Assembly (NCBI GenBank): GCA_019752635.1
Contig: JAIELX010000087.1
Span: 1 to 64,000 of the forward strand
Direction: 5' to 3'
Length of the DNA: 64,000 bases
DNA from: Candidatus Obscuribacterales bacterium
GTDB lineage: Bacteria > Cyanobacteriota > Vampirovibrionia > Obscuribacterales > Obscuribacteraceae
Part shown: piece after piece, positions 1-9,084 of the stretch
Numbering within the stretch: position 1 is the stretch's first letter
Layout of the letters: the number at the start of each line of letters is the position of its first letter
Notes under the pieces: generated by a model
What the model was told of the DNA's origin: nothing
Databases searched by the model: none
What the model saw: only the letters and a program-made list of their open reading frames with translations
Translations under genes and position numbers: made by a program

Positions 1-1965
1 CAATCTTTGATCGCCAACTGGATGGAAGCAAACGGCAAGAGCTGGTACAGCACTCCGTGGGCCAAAGAAAACTTCAACAAGGGCATCTTCGCGGCCGCCG
101 CAGACGGTTCCAAAGCATTCATCACCGGTGGCGAAGGCAACGCCTACACCAGTTACCTCAAAGGAAGATTCGGAGACTGGGACCCGGACGGCAAGGGCAC
201 ACAAGATGCAATGGCCGTTCACCTGATGACCAATCCGGAATCGTCGGAATCGCCATGGAACCGCAACATCGGACCTGCAACCGAAAACCTCATCCAAAGC
301 GGTATTCCAATCAGCGCATCCACCAGAGGCGCGATGCAGAACATGGCAATTCAAGCCATGCACCCGGCACGCCGCAAACAAGCTGTATTCGCAGCGTTGT
401 CCTACCTCTATCCGCAAGCCAAAGAAATGTACGGCAACGAAGATCCTGCAGTGTTTGGATTGGCACTTGGCGAAATGGCTCGCGCATTGCCTGCGGATCA
501 AGTCAACACCGCGCTCACAATGTATCAAATCTCCGGTCAAGCAGACCTCAACCCCGGCTATGCATCGGCGGTCAGCGGTCTTGCCGTCGACACCGGTCGC
601 GACTTGCCGATGGCATACGGCGCGCTGGCGACAGCAGCACCATATGTGGCTTCACAAATTGGTCGCGTGAGAGCGGGAACAAACCTAGCGTCCATTCGCA
701 CGATTGCAGACCTCGATGCAGTGATACAACCGGCTCACGGCGAAACACATCAGCAAGCCTTCCAGGTCGTCATGCAAAGCACCTCTGCAGCGCTCAAGAC
801 AGGCGAAATGCACGGCGTGCAAATGAAGACCGTAATGAATCCGGATGTAGCACCTTCGCTCTACGAATTCATGGGCGCCGACATCGGCAACATGAATACG
901 CAGCAAGCTCATCGCAAGATGCAGATTGTTGCTCGCAACCTCAACACCATTGGAACAGCGAACGATACACGCACTCTCAATGCCATCTACACTTATGTCA
1001 ACGAGGGTGGCAACCTGGCCAACATGGACGCCGATCATGTCAACGTAACAGCACGTCTGGTACAAGCAGGCGTATCCGGCAGAATCCTTCCGGCAGCAGT
1101 CGATGTAGCAATTCAAGGTGGCTACGCCAATTCGTCGGCACCGTTGCCAATCAACGAGATTCAAGCAGCGGCCTCGCACTATGCGTCCGGTCAAGTCAGC
1201 GATTACCGATTCGTTCCTGTTGTCTCGCACATGGCTCGCGCCGGAATGCAGAACATCAGCAACCAGACCATTCGCATCGCAGCCGAGGCTATCGCCGATA
1301 CCGGCGGCAACTTCCATGAACAGCACGTCAACGCAGTTATCCGAGTTGCTCAAGGTCTGCGCAACCCGAACCTGGCACCAGGCGTAGTCGAAACGTTCAT
1401 CAGAGCAGAAGGCGCCAACCGGGGAGTTCCGAACGCAAACGACCTTCCGCTTCATCAGCTAATCGGCGACTTAGAATCCAGAGGCGTCAGCATGGGTAAC
1501 CTTGCCACGAACATTTCGACTATTCAGCGCTCGGGTGGATTCTCCGATCACCAGATGCAAGATTCCACCGCAGTGCAATTGATGGTAGACACTCACAACG
1601 GTGGTGGCGGATCGCCACACACGATGCAAGCAGTAAATGTTGTCACCCGCGTAGTCGGAGCCGATTCCGCAGCACAACGTCCTCAATTCATTGAAGTAAC
1701 CGAAGAGTACCTCGCCAACAACGGCAAAATGCGCGACCTGGACATTCGTCCGATTCATGCGCTGGCTGACTTGGATACGCAACGACAAGTGGTGCAGGCA
1801 CAAATCGGTAGCATGGCTGCTGGCGATCCGGTTAGACAAGAGCTGGAAGCGAGAATGGCTCGTTTCCGTCTCAACCATCAAACGCTGCAGTCCGTGACTA
1901 GAGACCCGAACTATCAGACTGGTGGCGGCGTTCCTCAAAGTGTCTGGGACAACGTGTTCAGATAA
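1..1965 (+). CDS. Partial large Ala/Gln/Asn-rich protein, T4SS-linked by position (5' end outside window)
   Basis: The frame is open from the first base (Gln-Ser-Leu-Ile...) to a TAA at 1963-1965, so this is the C-terminal 654 residues of a longer protein. A TTG at base 7 could be read as a start, but nothing favours it. I recognise no domain. The visible part is soluble, has no membrane segment, and is made of many short Ala/Gln/Val-rich helical stretches broken by Gly/Asn/Pro, like the long soluble tails of some secretion-channel proteins. It is followed by a strong terminator (2001-2040), so it closes an operon coming from the left. About 3 kb downstream lies a VirB3/VirB4/VirB8/VirD4-like operon, and on position alone it may belong to that machine, for instance as the tail of a VirB6/TraG-N type protein. 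That assignment is inference; the reading frame itself is not in doubt. Confidence 0.75.
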   Translation, partial: QSLIANWMEANGKSWYSTPWAKENFNKGIFAAAADGSKAFITGGEGNAYTSYLKGRFGDWDPDGKGTQDAMAVHLMTNPESSESPWNRNIGPATENLIQSGIPISASTRGAMQNMAIQAMHPARRKQAVFAALSYLYPQAKEMYGNEDPAVFGLALGEMARALPADQVNTALTMYQISGQADLNPGYASAVSGLAVDTGRDLPMAYGALATAAPYVASQIGRVRAGTNLASIRTIADLDAVIQPAHGETHQQAFQVVMQSTSAALKTGEMHGVQMKTVMNPDVAPSLYEFMGADIGNMNTQQAHRKMQIVARNLNTIGTANDTRTLNAIYTYVNEGGNLANMDADHVNVTARLVQAGVSGRILPAAVDVAIQGGYANSSAPLPINEIQAAASHYASGQVSDYRFVPVVSHMARAGMQNISNQTIRIAAEAIADTGGNFHEQHVNAVIRVAQGLRNPNLAPGVVETFIRAEGANRGVPNANDLPLHQLIGDLESRGVSMGNLATNISTIQRSGGFSDHQMQDSTAVQLMVDTHNGGGGSPHTMQAVNVVTRVVGADSAAQRPQFIEVTEEYLANNGKMRDLDIRPIHALADLDTQRQVVQAQIGSMAAGDPVRQELEARMARFRLNHQTLQSVTRDPNYQTGGGVPQSVWDNVFR

Positions 1966-2000
1966 ACCTTGGTCCGCAAGGACATACCGAAGCAAAACCA

Positions 2001-2040
2001 ACAAAGACCGCAGTACCTCAAAACTGCGGTCTTTGTGCAT
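2001..2040 (+). terminator. Intrinsic terminator after the left-edge gene
   Basis: A perfect 14-bp inverted repeat (2001-2014 with 2023-2036) encloses an 8-base loop. The descending arm ends in CTTTGT, giving a short U-rich tail. It lies 36 bases after the stop of the left-edge gene. The ascending arm begins ACAAAG, so the hairpin could also act on the minus strand. Confidence 0.85.
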
Positions 2041-2153
2041 TGACGAACATTTCGGTCAAGAGCGTAGCGTGCCATCTCTGCGCTCGCAGGCGAGGAGGCT
2101 TGCCAACGAGCCGGAGAGCATATAAAGGATTAAGGGGAATATTACGCGGTTAG

Positions 2154-2167
2154 TGGGAATCGTCCCA
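2154..2167. promoter_or_regulatory. Candidate operator, TGGGA-N4-TCCCA inverted repeat
   Basis: The inverted repeat TGGGA (2154-2158) / TCCCA (2163-2167) lies about 75 bases before the start of the first DUF2225-like gene, followed by AATTTACC. A longer version of the same motif (GGGAA...TTCCC) lies upstream of the paralogous gene at 4488, also followed by ATTTACC. The pairing suggests a shared binding site, but no regulator is identified. Confidence 0.3.
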
Positions 2168-2240
2168 ATTTACCTGAAGGTCTAAAGAACATAAGCTTCT
2201 ATCAGTAGGCGGGAAAATATTTCCAAGGTAAATCCATCCA

Positions 2241-3977
2241 ATGCCCGAACGCTCCATCAGTGGCTTTAAATTAAGTAGCGCAGTCGTAGTGTGTCCCGAA
2301 TGCAGAGCTCCTTTTCATAAGGAGCTCTTAACCGACATTCCTCCGCTCTCTCCTGAAGACGTCGTAGAAGCGGATCTACACAGAGTTTTCCCCGACCCGA
2401 TAATTCGCGCATCACTCCTGGGCGTTTGCCCTGAGTGCAAATATTGCGCCTGGTCGACTTCGTTCGGCAACAGCAATCTCAATCCCGCCCTTGCACGACG
2501 GGAACCACTTCTACCTTATACAAAAAAGTACGCAGTCGCGGTAAAGTGTGCGCGCTCTCGCAATATGCATCCGCTCGACATTGCTTTCATCGCCTTGAAT
2601 GGTTTGTGGTGTGCACGAGAGGCCGGAGAAGACGACCTTCTTTGGCTGGAACTTGTAGCATACGAGCATTCGCGCGGCATGACGGATTATCCGTCGGTGC
2701 AGGACGAAGATGGCATGGCACATCTTATGATGGCCGAGATCTGGCGCCAGCTCAAGCAATTCGATCAGGCCCGAAGAGAGTACGAACTTGCACTGAACGA
2801 TGCAACAATAATGCCGGAAATCATCAGGCATCAGATCGGACTGTGCGATCGCAAGGTTTCCGCCATAACAGCACTGCCTCTGCATGTGGTGCGTCAGCTC
2901 TTCCCGGAGGAAGAGAAAGAGACGCAGGCGAAAGAGGCAGCCGAGGAGCCGGCACAAACAAAGCTGCCAACAGTTTCTCCAGAACCTGTTGCCAGCGGCC
3001 CCGCAGAAGAGACGTCTGCCGAACAGCCGAAGATGACGGCAGAAACAGCTATGCTTTCGGCGATATCAACGTTGCTGTCTGCACAGGCAACTCTTCTTGC
3101 AGAAGAGGCCGAAGCCGAGGCCAATCAGCATGAAGCAGCGACGCAAGAGGCGTTGGCAGCCTTCGATGCTAAGCCTGTCATTCGCCCGGCCCGGCAACGA
3201 ACGGCTCAACCTGAGACCAGCGGGACGAACAACCCGCTCAGCAATACCGCTGCACCTGTAGTCGCCCCCCTTGCTCCGAAATCGGCGCCGCTCCAAGCAG
3301 GGATTGTAGAGCAACCGGCACCTGCAACTCCGCAACCTCAAGCCAGATTGCCATTCCCCCAAGGCAATCCCGGAATGGCTCAAGCAGTTCTTGGACAACA
3401 GATGTCTCCGGCCCCGGCACTCGCTCCAGTGGTACAAAGCGCACCGCCGGAACCACCGCCGCTGCGCAACGTGCCCGGCATCAAGTGCGTTAAGAACGGC
3501 AATGCCGTCGCAAGAGTGCGACATTCTCACAAGTTCAAGCATGCCCTGGCGGGTCCTGTTCGCCAGTATCAGGATAACTGGCAATCGGACTATGCTCCGA
3601 CTCCGGTGCGCCTACCGGCGCAACCACCGCGGGAGTATCAACAGATGCCCAATCCGTATTACGATCGTCCCGTGGAAGTGCAGTCTCCCGTGGAACTGGC
3701 ACCGTTGCCAGACTTTGAAATCGAAGGCTTCACAAAAGATTCTGCTCGAGCGAACAAAGCGATTGCACAAGCGCAACCGGCGCAGCAAAGTCAGCCACTC
3801 CCCCAGTATCAAGCAACACAAGAACCGGCAGCCGCAGGGTCCAACGCTCCGGCGCAGCAGCAGGCAGCCGTGCCTCCTGGTCAATCACCGGATCACACGG
3901 ATGCAATTGCTCGCGTTGAGAGCTATTTGTCATTCTCACGCGCGCTGCACACCAGAAGCTTTCTCAAGTACAACTAA
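2241..3977 (+). CDS. DUF2225-like zinc-ribbon/TPR protein with long Pro/Ala/Gln tail
   Basis: The 578-residue protein has three parts. Residues about 12-75 form a zinc-ribbon-like region with two CPEC motifs (VVCPECRAPF and GVCPECKYC) around a conserved EADLHRVF segment. Residues about 100-225 are helical and TPR-like (MAEIWRQLKQFDQARREYELAL), as in the DUF2225 family. From about 230 to the end it is low-complexity Ala/Pro/Gln/Glu sequence, ending in a short ordered segment (SYLSFSRALHTRSFLKYN). It is a paralogue of the 230-residue protein at 4488, matching along that protein's whole length; the extra 330 residues are the tail. There is no signal peptide or membrane segment, so it should be cytoplasmic. 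The ribosome-binding site is weak (AAGG near 2224). Its place just before VirB-like genes suggests an accessory role in that machine, which is inference. Confidence 0.75.
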   Translation: MPERSISGFKLSSAVVVCPECRAPFHKELLTDIPPLSPEDVVEADLHRVFPDPIIRASLLGVCPECKYCAWSTSFGNSNLNPALARREPLLPYTKKYAVAVKCARSRNMHPLDIAFIALNGLWCAREAGEDDLLWLELVAYEHSRGMTDYPSVQDEDGMAHLMMAEIWRQLKQFDQARREYELALNDATIMPEIIRHQIGLCDRKVSAITALPLHVVRQLFPEEEKETQAKEAAEEPAQTKLPTVSPEPVASGPAEETSAEQPKMTAETAMLSAISTLLSAQATLLAEEAEAEANQHEAATQEALAAFDAKPVIRPARQRTAQPETSGTNNPLSNTAAPVVAPLAPKSAPLQAGIVEQPAPATPQPQARLPFPQGNPGMAQAVLGQQMSPAPALAPVVQSAPPEPPPLRNVPGIKCVKNGNAVARVRHSHKFKHALAGPVRQYQDNWQSDYAPTPVRLPAQPPREYQQMPNPYYDRPVEVQSPVELAPLPDFEIEGFTKDSARANKAIAQAQPAQQSQPLPQYQATQEPAAAGSNAPAQQQAAVPPGQSPDHTDAIARVESYLSFSRALHTRSFLKYN

Positions 3978-4487
3978 ACCGATCGAGAGGACAATCCCGC
4001 CCACCAAATAGCCAATTCATTTAGAAGAGAAGCGGCGTCAGCCAGCCTGAACATGGACACGCTTCCAGTACAAAGTCCGCCTTTCGGCGACTTCCGTCAC
4101 GCTCTGAACGGCGGAGTGCGCGCAGCCTTTCTCTGCGGCTCGCCGTTCGAGTTCACATACTATTCGTCTCATCGATCCGAGCGCGCCGGTCCAGCTACGA
4201 AGCTGAGCCGGCTAACTTTGCATGGCGGTACATACTCGCCCGAAATTTAATCTTTCGACAGTCCGAAAGCACCACCGAATTCACTGGGTTTGAAGCACGC
4301 GTCTACGTGTTTTCCCCCCTCAAAATTCAGACCATGGGAATGTTCCCATCCCCCCGGGAATTCCCCCGATTTACCGGGATGGTGACAAAAGCATAATCTA
4401 TCTTCACGAGGACGCACGGCGCACACAGGCAAAGCACCGAAGCGACAGAGAAACGGCAAATTCATTCCAAACTGAGGCGAAGCGCCC
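3978..4487. other. Long intergenic region before the T4SS-like operon
   Basis: This 510-base gap separates the two DUF2225-like paralogues. A 65-codon open frame at 4053-4250 has no ribosome-binding site and no convincing protein character, so I do not call it. The notable content is the palindrome cluster at 4334-4365. The gap is the natural place for the promoter of the 4488-12351 operon, although I cannot point to a clear -35/-10 pair. Confidence 0.4.
4334..4365. promoter_or_regulatory. Tandem GGGAA/TTCCC palindromes upstream of the T4SS-like operon
   Basis: ATGGGAA-TG-TTCCCAT (4334-4349) is a 7-2-7 perfect inverted repeat. It is followed at once by a second perfect palindrome, GGGAATTCCC (4356-4365), and then CCCGATTTACCGGG. 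The centre-to-centre distance is about 19 bases, close to two helical turns, as expected for two dimers binding the same face. A related site occurs at 2154-2167 before the paralogous gene. This is a candidate regulatory region; no factor is known. Confidence 0.4.
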
Positions 4488-5180
4488 ATGCTTACTTTCC
4501 CGGACTTCACACTCATATCGGCAAAAGCGGAATGTCCCGCTTGCAGCAAGAACTTCAACACCTCACTAGTCTCCGGCAGTTCACCGGCAACAGCTGACAC
4601 CCGAATCGAAACTGACCTGCACCGCGTCTACTCCTGCTCGGCATTCAGAGCAGCCGCTATAGGTCTGTGCATGGAGTGCGGATACAGCTGGTGGCTCAAG
4701 TCGTTCGTTCTGAAGACATTCTTTTGCCCGGATCAAGAACTGCAAGCCCCGACGCTGTCATCATCCAGCGAAGATATGCGTCGTTTCGCCACCGCCTACC
4801 TGTGCGGAAAACAACACAAAGCCAATCATCTGGAACTAGCCCTGGTGGCTATGAACGCTGAGTGGTGCGCCCAAGACGCCGGAATGGAAGATCAACGCTG
4901 GTTGAACATAGCACGTGAAGAGCTCACAAAAGCGTTACGCAACCCCAGCGCCAGAATCGACCGCGGATTCTATCACTACCTGCTCGGCGAAATGTGCCGC
5001 CGTCAAGACGACTTCAAAGGCGCACTGGCGAATTTCGACAAGGCTCGCGCCGGCGCCAGACTTCCGGAAGAGTTGATCCTCCGCCAAAGAGTGCAAGCTC
5101 GAAGCGGCGATGCAAGCAAAACACTACTGCCTGTGTATTTGATCGAAAGCCTTTTCTGCCCGGCATATCTGCAAGTCTAA
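4488..5180 (+). CDS. DUF2225-like zinc-ribbon/TPR protein (short paralogue)
   Basis: The 230-residue protein carries the same architecture as the 2241-3977 protein without its tail. It has CPAC near residue 16 and CMEC near residue 60 as the presumed zinc ligands, an IETDLHRVYS segment between them, then TPR-like helices (MNAEWCAQDAGMEDQRW; LLGEMCRRQDDFKGALANFDKA) and a conserved ending (LLPVYLIESLF). The two proteins align end to end by eye, so this looks like a local duplication. It is probably the first gene of the operon with VirB3-, VirB4-, VirB8- and VirD4-like genes: the next start is 12 bases after its stop. Its own Shine-Dalgarno sequence is not obvious. Function unknown; a zinc-binding scaffold for the transfer machine is a guess from position. 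Confidence 0.75.
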   Translation: MLTFPDFTLISAKAECPACSKNFNTSLVSGSSPATADTRIETDLHRVYSCSAFRAAAIGLCMECGYSWWLKSFVLKTFFCPDQELQAPTLSSSSEDMRRFATAYLCGKQHKANHLELALVAMNAEWCAQDAGMEDQRWLNIAREELTKALRNPSARIDRGFYHYLLGEMCRRQDDFKGALANFDKARAGARLPEELILRQRVQARSGDASKTLLPVYLIESLFCPAYLQV

Positions 5181-5192
5181 GGAGGGTGACGC

Positions 5193-5534
5193 ATGGAAGA
5201 CATTACGCCACTTAACCTGGAAGACCAGCCCAAGCTATTCGGTCTGAGATATGACCAACTGCTGGTGGTGCTAGGAACACTGATTCTGTCCACGCAACTG
5301 TATTCCTGGATGAACCCCCTGCCCGTGATGGGCGGACACGACCTCAGACTCGACATCTCAATATTCATCTTCATCCTCGGTCCGTTGTACTGCCTGATCA
5401 CCATCAACAATTCGTCCGGTTACCTGGAAACATTCCTCGGTCATTACGTCTCCCCCCAAGTCTTCATCCCCGGTCCTGACCCCAATCCCACAAGATTCCT
5501 GACCGATGAAGCACTAGTCGATTTCTCCGAGTAA
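5193..5534 (+). CDS. VirB3-like small inner-membrane protein
   Basis: The 113-residue protein has two hydrophobic segments (about 24-40, QLLVVLGTLILSTQL; about 54-72, IFIFILGPLYCLITI) after a short polar N-terminus, and a Pro-rich C-terminal tail. VirB3 proteins are of this size and topology and sit immediately before virB4, as here: the next gene starts 11 bases on and encodes a VirB4-type ATPase. The start is secure: AAGGAGG at 5179-5185 lies 7 bases before the ATG and begins inside the stop codon of the preceding gene. In VirB systems this protein helps anchor VirB4 at the inner membrane. The assignment rests on topology and gene order because the family is too short and divergent to recognise from sequence alone. 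Confidence 0.6.
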   Translation: MEDITPLNLEDQPKLFGLRYDQLLVVLGTLILSTQLYSWMNPLPVMGGHDLRLDISIFIFILGPLYCLITINNSSGYLETFLGHYVSPQVFIPGPDPNPTRFLTDEALVDFSE

Positions 5535-5545
5535 ATAAAACAAAA

Positions 5546-8362
5546 ATGGTTACCTCAATCTCAAGAAATGCTATTAAACAAAGTGGTCTGCTCGGACTTC
5601 TGGGCAGCAAGCTCGGACTCGGCGGTCAAAGTGACGCCAACGTCGAACAAGTTCTGGGCAAGTTACCGGGATGCGCCGTTCCCCGTCCGAAAGGTTCAGC
5701 CGGTGGGCTCGCTCCGATATGGGACCTGTTTCATGACGACGCTTCCGGACTGGGAGTTGTAGTTCTGAAAGACGGCACTTACAGATGCTGTTTTGAAATT
5801 GAAGGCGTACACGTAAGCGGCTTTGACGAAGTGAGACTGGGCTCTTTGATGAACCAGTTCACCGGCTTTCTCAACAGCATCGACACTTCCATCCAACTCA
5901 CAATCATCTGCAACAACGTCAGCAAGCGCGATTACTTCATGCGGCACCCGGTTGAAGTAAAGCCTGACGACGAATTTCTCAAGTACGTGGCAAAGAGTGT
6001 TGAAAATGACGAATCATTCTTGATCTCCAAGAACTTCATTCCAGAGCTGCGTTTCTTCGTCACTTTCTGCTACAGACCGCCCCGCGAAAAGCCCCAGAAA
6101 CAAACCATTCTGGACAGCGTTTCCACACGCATTATGGACGCATTCTCCAATCAAGCAGCGCGTCAAACAGTAGGAAGCCACACAAAAAACGTTCAAACAC
6201 TCATTCAACGCGCGCAAGGTCACGTTGCTCAATTGGGCAGCTGTATCGGTTCTGCACGAGCGATCGGAGCCAAAGAATACTTTCAAATGTTGTACGAAGT
6301 ATTCAACCCGACTCTGGCCGAGCAGCACTCGGACACATTGCCCGAGCCGATCAGACCTCGTCAAGCGCCGATGCCGGCGAACGTTCGCCGCATCTTCCCC
6401 GATATGGAACCGGCAACCATCCGCCAGCAACTGGCCGAGTCGCACTATGATTTTGCCCACTCCGACTACGCGGTAATAAGTGATGTAGAAGAGACGGCAC
6501 CGGATTCCGATGAAAAGCGCGCTAAGTTCCTGCGGACTCTCTACATGAGCCGCTTGCCCGAGCGTACCGGACCCTTGTGGCTATTGCCATTGATCCGCTT
6601 GAACTGCCAATGGCGCATGAATATCTACTGTCACAAACTGGACAAAGATTTGTTCCGTAAGAGCATGCAACGCAAACAAGCTCAAGCCACCGCCAACACC
6701 TACCAAGGCATCATGGGTCAGCGTTCGGCTCCCAACCAGGAAGAAGCGGAGAAAGCACAAGAAGCTGCCCGTATCGGCTCCGAACTCTACACCTCGAACC
6801 TGGAAGTGTTCAACTACTCAATCTACTTCAGCCTGGAAGCTGACACATTGGAAGATCTGAACCGCAACACTGAAATGATGCGTTCGGCTGCTCCGCAATG
6901 CCGTGGTGCTCGTTTCGTTGTTGGTCACCACGAACAAAAACAACTTTTCTTAACCAGCATGCCAGGACTCGGCATTGACTTCACCCGCCGCGGCAAGGCA
7001 GTCAGAACACCCACAGTACGCAATTCCTTCCCCTTCGTTCATGCGAAGCTAGGTTCGGAAGACGGTGACTGGATAGGCTTTTCCAAAGAAACACTGGAAC
7101 CGGTTTTCCTCAATCCGTACGATGAAAAATTGCCTAACGCCCTTTGCGTAGTGTTCGGTCAACCTGGTGAAGGTAAATCCATGGTTGCCCAACAAATCAT
7201 CCAGCTCAAAATGCTGGCTGGGGCAAAAGTGGTCATTATCGACCGTTCCGGCAGCTATCGCATGTTGACTGAAGTTTATGACGACTGCCACTACATTCGC
7301 TTAGGTCCAGACGGTCAAGTTTGCATCAACTTGTATGATCTTCCGCCGGAAGGTCCGGACGGCAAGCCGGTAGACCCAGCCAATCCGCCGGAATCGCACA
7401 TCATCAAATTGCTCAACTTCCACTCAGTAATGCTGGGTGAGCAAGGCGAACAATCAATGAACAAAGAAGAGAAACCGGTATTGATGCACGGCATCCAGGC
7501 TATATACAAGCAGTGTGCAGCAGAGAATCGCATTCCGCTCGAGTCCGATCTTGTAAACTGGCTGAGAGCTGAAGCGGCATCACAAAAAGGAAATCGTCGC
7601 AGCGAAGTAGCAGAAGACCTGGCGAACCGCTTGAGTCTCTACTGCCGCGGAGCCATCTTCGGCAAATTGTTCGATGGACCGACATCGATTCCGCTAGATG
7701 CTCAACTGCTCGTATTCGATACAGCCGATCTGTCGCATGACAAAACATTGGAAGCTGTGGTCACGCTGTTCGTTTCCGACTTCGTTCTCAAACGCGCTGC
7801 TGCTCACAAGAAAGAGCAAATGGCAAAAGGCAAACCAGGACGCTTCGTGTTCTGTATAGACGAGTTGTGGAGACTGCTGCGCTATGAAGGTGGAAAGACT
7901 CTGGTTGAAGACGCCTCCCGCACAAGCCGCCACTTAGGTCTACTCTTCATCGGTATCTCGCAAGAACTTGGTGACTTACTGCGCGACGACCGGGCAAGAA
8001 ACCTGGCAAGCAACAGCTCAATCAAAATCATTCTGGGTAACGACGCAAGTAACTTTGATTTGATCCGAGACGCATGCGGTCTGACACCGGCAGAAATGTC
8101 CTCCATCGGTCACCTCACCAGAAAGAACCGCGAATATTCAGAAGCGTTTCTGGTCTACCACAAAATGTCTCGTGGAGTGGTGAAGCTGATAGTCCCTCGG
8201 TTCATGTACTGGGTCGCCACTACCGAACCGAACAACGACCAACCGGCGCGGACCCGCTTGTTGGAACTGTGCAAAAACGATGCACGATGGGTCTGTCACT
8301 TACTGGCTAACGGTGTGACTCCCGAAACGTTCAAAGAAGAAATACATCTACAGCAGGGGTAA
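5546..8362 (+). CDS. VirB4/TraC-like conjugation ATPase
   Basis: The 938-residue protein is the ATPase that energises pilus or channel assembly in type IV secretion. Walker A is GQPGEGKS at residues 538-545 and Walker B is FVFCIDELWRLL with D772-E773. A following SRTSRHLGLLFIGISQEL segment matches the conserved region after Walker B in VirB4/TraC/TrbE proteins. The N-terminal 500 residues correspond to the CagE/TrbE-type domain that contacts the inner-membrane complex. The length is slightly above the usual 800-900. It has no clear Shine-Dalgarno sequence but starts 11 bases after the VirB3-like gene, so translational coupling is likely. The next gene follows after 6 bases. The ATPase motifs are intact. 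The family call is firm; whether the machine moves DNA or protein is not shown. Confidence 0.9.
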   Translation: MVTSISRNAIKQSGLLGLLGSKLGLGGQSDANVEQVLGKLPGCAVPRPKGSAGGLAPIWDLFHDDASGLGVVVLKDGTYRCCFEIEGVHVSGFDEVRLGSLMNQFTGFLNSIDTSIQLTIICNNVSKRDYFMRHPVEVKPDDEFLKYVAKSVENDESFLISKNFIPELRFFVTFCYRPPREKPQKQTILDSVSTRIMDAFSNQAARQTVGSHTKNVQTLIQRAQGHVAQLGSCIGSARAIGAKEYFQMLYEVFNPTLAEQHSDTLPEPIRPRQAPMPANVRRIFPDMEPATIRQQLAESHYDFAHSDYAVISDVEETAPDSDEKRAKFLRTLYMSRLPERTGPLWLLPLIRLNCQWRMNIYCHKLDKDLFRKSMQRKQAQATANTYQGIMGQRSAPNQEEAEKAQEAARIGSELYTSNLEVFNYSIYFSLEADTLEDLNRNTEMMRSAAPQCRGARFVVGHHEQKQLFLTSMPGLGIDFTRRGKAVRTPTVRNSFPFVHAKLGSEDGDWIGFSKETLEPVFLNPYDEKLPNALCVVFGQPGEGKSMVAQQIIQLKMLAGAKVVIIDRSGSYRMLTEVYDDCHYIRLGPDGQVCINLYDLPPEGPDGKPVDPANPPESHIIKLLNFHSVMLGEQGEQSMNKEEKPVLMHGIQAIYKQCAAENRIPLESDLVNWLRAEAASQKGNRRSEVAEDLANRLSLYCRGAIFGKLFDGPTSIPLDAQLLVFDTADLSHDKTLEAVVTLFVSDFVLKRAAAHKKEQMAKGKPGRFVFCIDELWRLLRYEGGKTLVEDASRTSRHLGLLFIGISQELGDLLRDDRARNLASNSSIKIILGNDASNFDLIRDACGLTPAEMSSIGHLTRKNREYSEAFLVYHKMSRGVVKLIVPRFMYWVATTEPNNDQPARTRLLELCKNDARWVCHLLANGVTPETFKEEIHLQQG

Positions 8363-8368
8363 CGAAGC

Positions 8369-9016
8369 GTGTTTGACTATGAGGCCGGTGAAAAATACAA
8401 ACTGACTCTCATCATGGTCGGCGTTGCTGGCGCGCTGGCCGGTATGTTCTTCACCATGTTGTTGGCACCGAATCCTGAGCCGCCTTCCAAGCGCTCAAAA
8501 CAACAAGCACGCCACATGAGCGACCCGGATATTACCGGTGGTTATCGCGCACCAAGTGGCATTGCTGCTAACGCCGGCAACCAGCAGGGCGGTCAACCCG
8601 GTGGACCACCACCGCAAAACATTATGGTCGTGGACCCCGTTCAAGCTCGCTCGTTGATGGATTCATTCCTTCCCGCAGCATGGGACCTGAGCGCAGGGAC
8701 GGCAAAAGAGAATCAGCAAAGAGCAATCGCTTGCATGACGCCGGAATGCGCTCAAGCCTACACCCAGAATATCTGGACCCCGGCAATTGCAGCGAAGATT
8801 GATCAGTCCGGAGTTCAAAGCCAATTCGCGCCGGAAGGTATCGATGTCGGAGGTTTGCAGTCGGATGGCACAATCGTCGTTACAGTAACGGGAACGCAAA
8901 CGCTTACCGTGCCCGGAGGGCAAGGTGGAAAATCGCGAAGAGTCAAGGTCGAGTACTTGATGAAACAGTTTCCCGAGGGTCTGAGAATAGCGGGAATTAG
9001 CGAGGCGAAAAGCTAA
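8369..9016 (+). CDS. VirB8/TcpC-like membrane-anchored protein
   Basis: The 215-residue protein has a short cytoplasmic N-terminus, one membrane segment (about residues 12-34) and a Pro/Gly/Gln-rich linker (40-85). It ends in a roughly 120-residue compact domain with alternating strands (DGTIVVTVTGTQTL, RRVKVEYLMKQFPEGLRIAGI). This is the layout of VirB8 and TcpC, whose outer domains have an NTF2-like fold ending in strands that read 'variable-hydrophobic...L.I..I'. The start is GTG, 6 bases after the VirB4-like stop. In T4SSs this component bridges inner-membrane and outer parts. The call is structural and positional, not by a diagnostic motif, so a family search should be decisive. Confidence 0.55.
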   Translation: MFDYEAGEKYKLTLIMVGVAGALAGMFFTMLLAPNPEPPSKRSKQQARHMSDPDITGGYRAPSGIAANAGNQQGGQPGGPPPQNIMVVDPVQARSLMDSFLPAAWDLSAGTAKENQQRAIACMTPECAQAYTQNIWTPAIAAKIDQSGVQSQFAPEGIDVGGLQSDGTIVVTVTGTQTLTVPGGQGGKSRRVKVEYLMKQFPEGLRIAGISEAKS

Positions 9017-9084
9017 CGAATCGACAAAAGTTTTGATCTAGAAAGTAGGACCAACCAGCAAAGCCACCTGGAGAACGAGTAAAA

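Noticed and set aside
685..2040. Minus-strand open frames of 256 and 189 codons opposite the left-edge gene
   Set aside because: They are antisense to a continuous coding frame, Cys/His/Val-rich, and one crosses the terminator hairpin.
4053..4250. 65-codon open frame between the two DUF2225-like genes
   Set aside because: No ribosome-binding site, no family resemblance, and composition like translated noncoding sequence.
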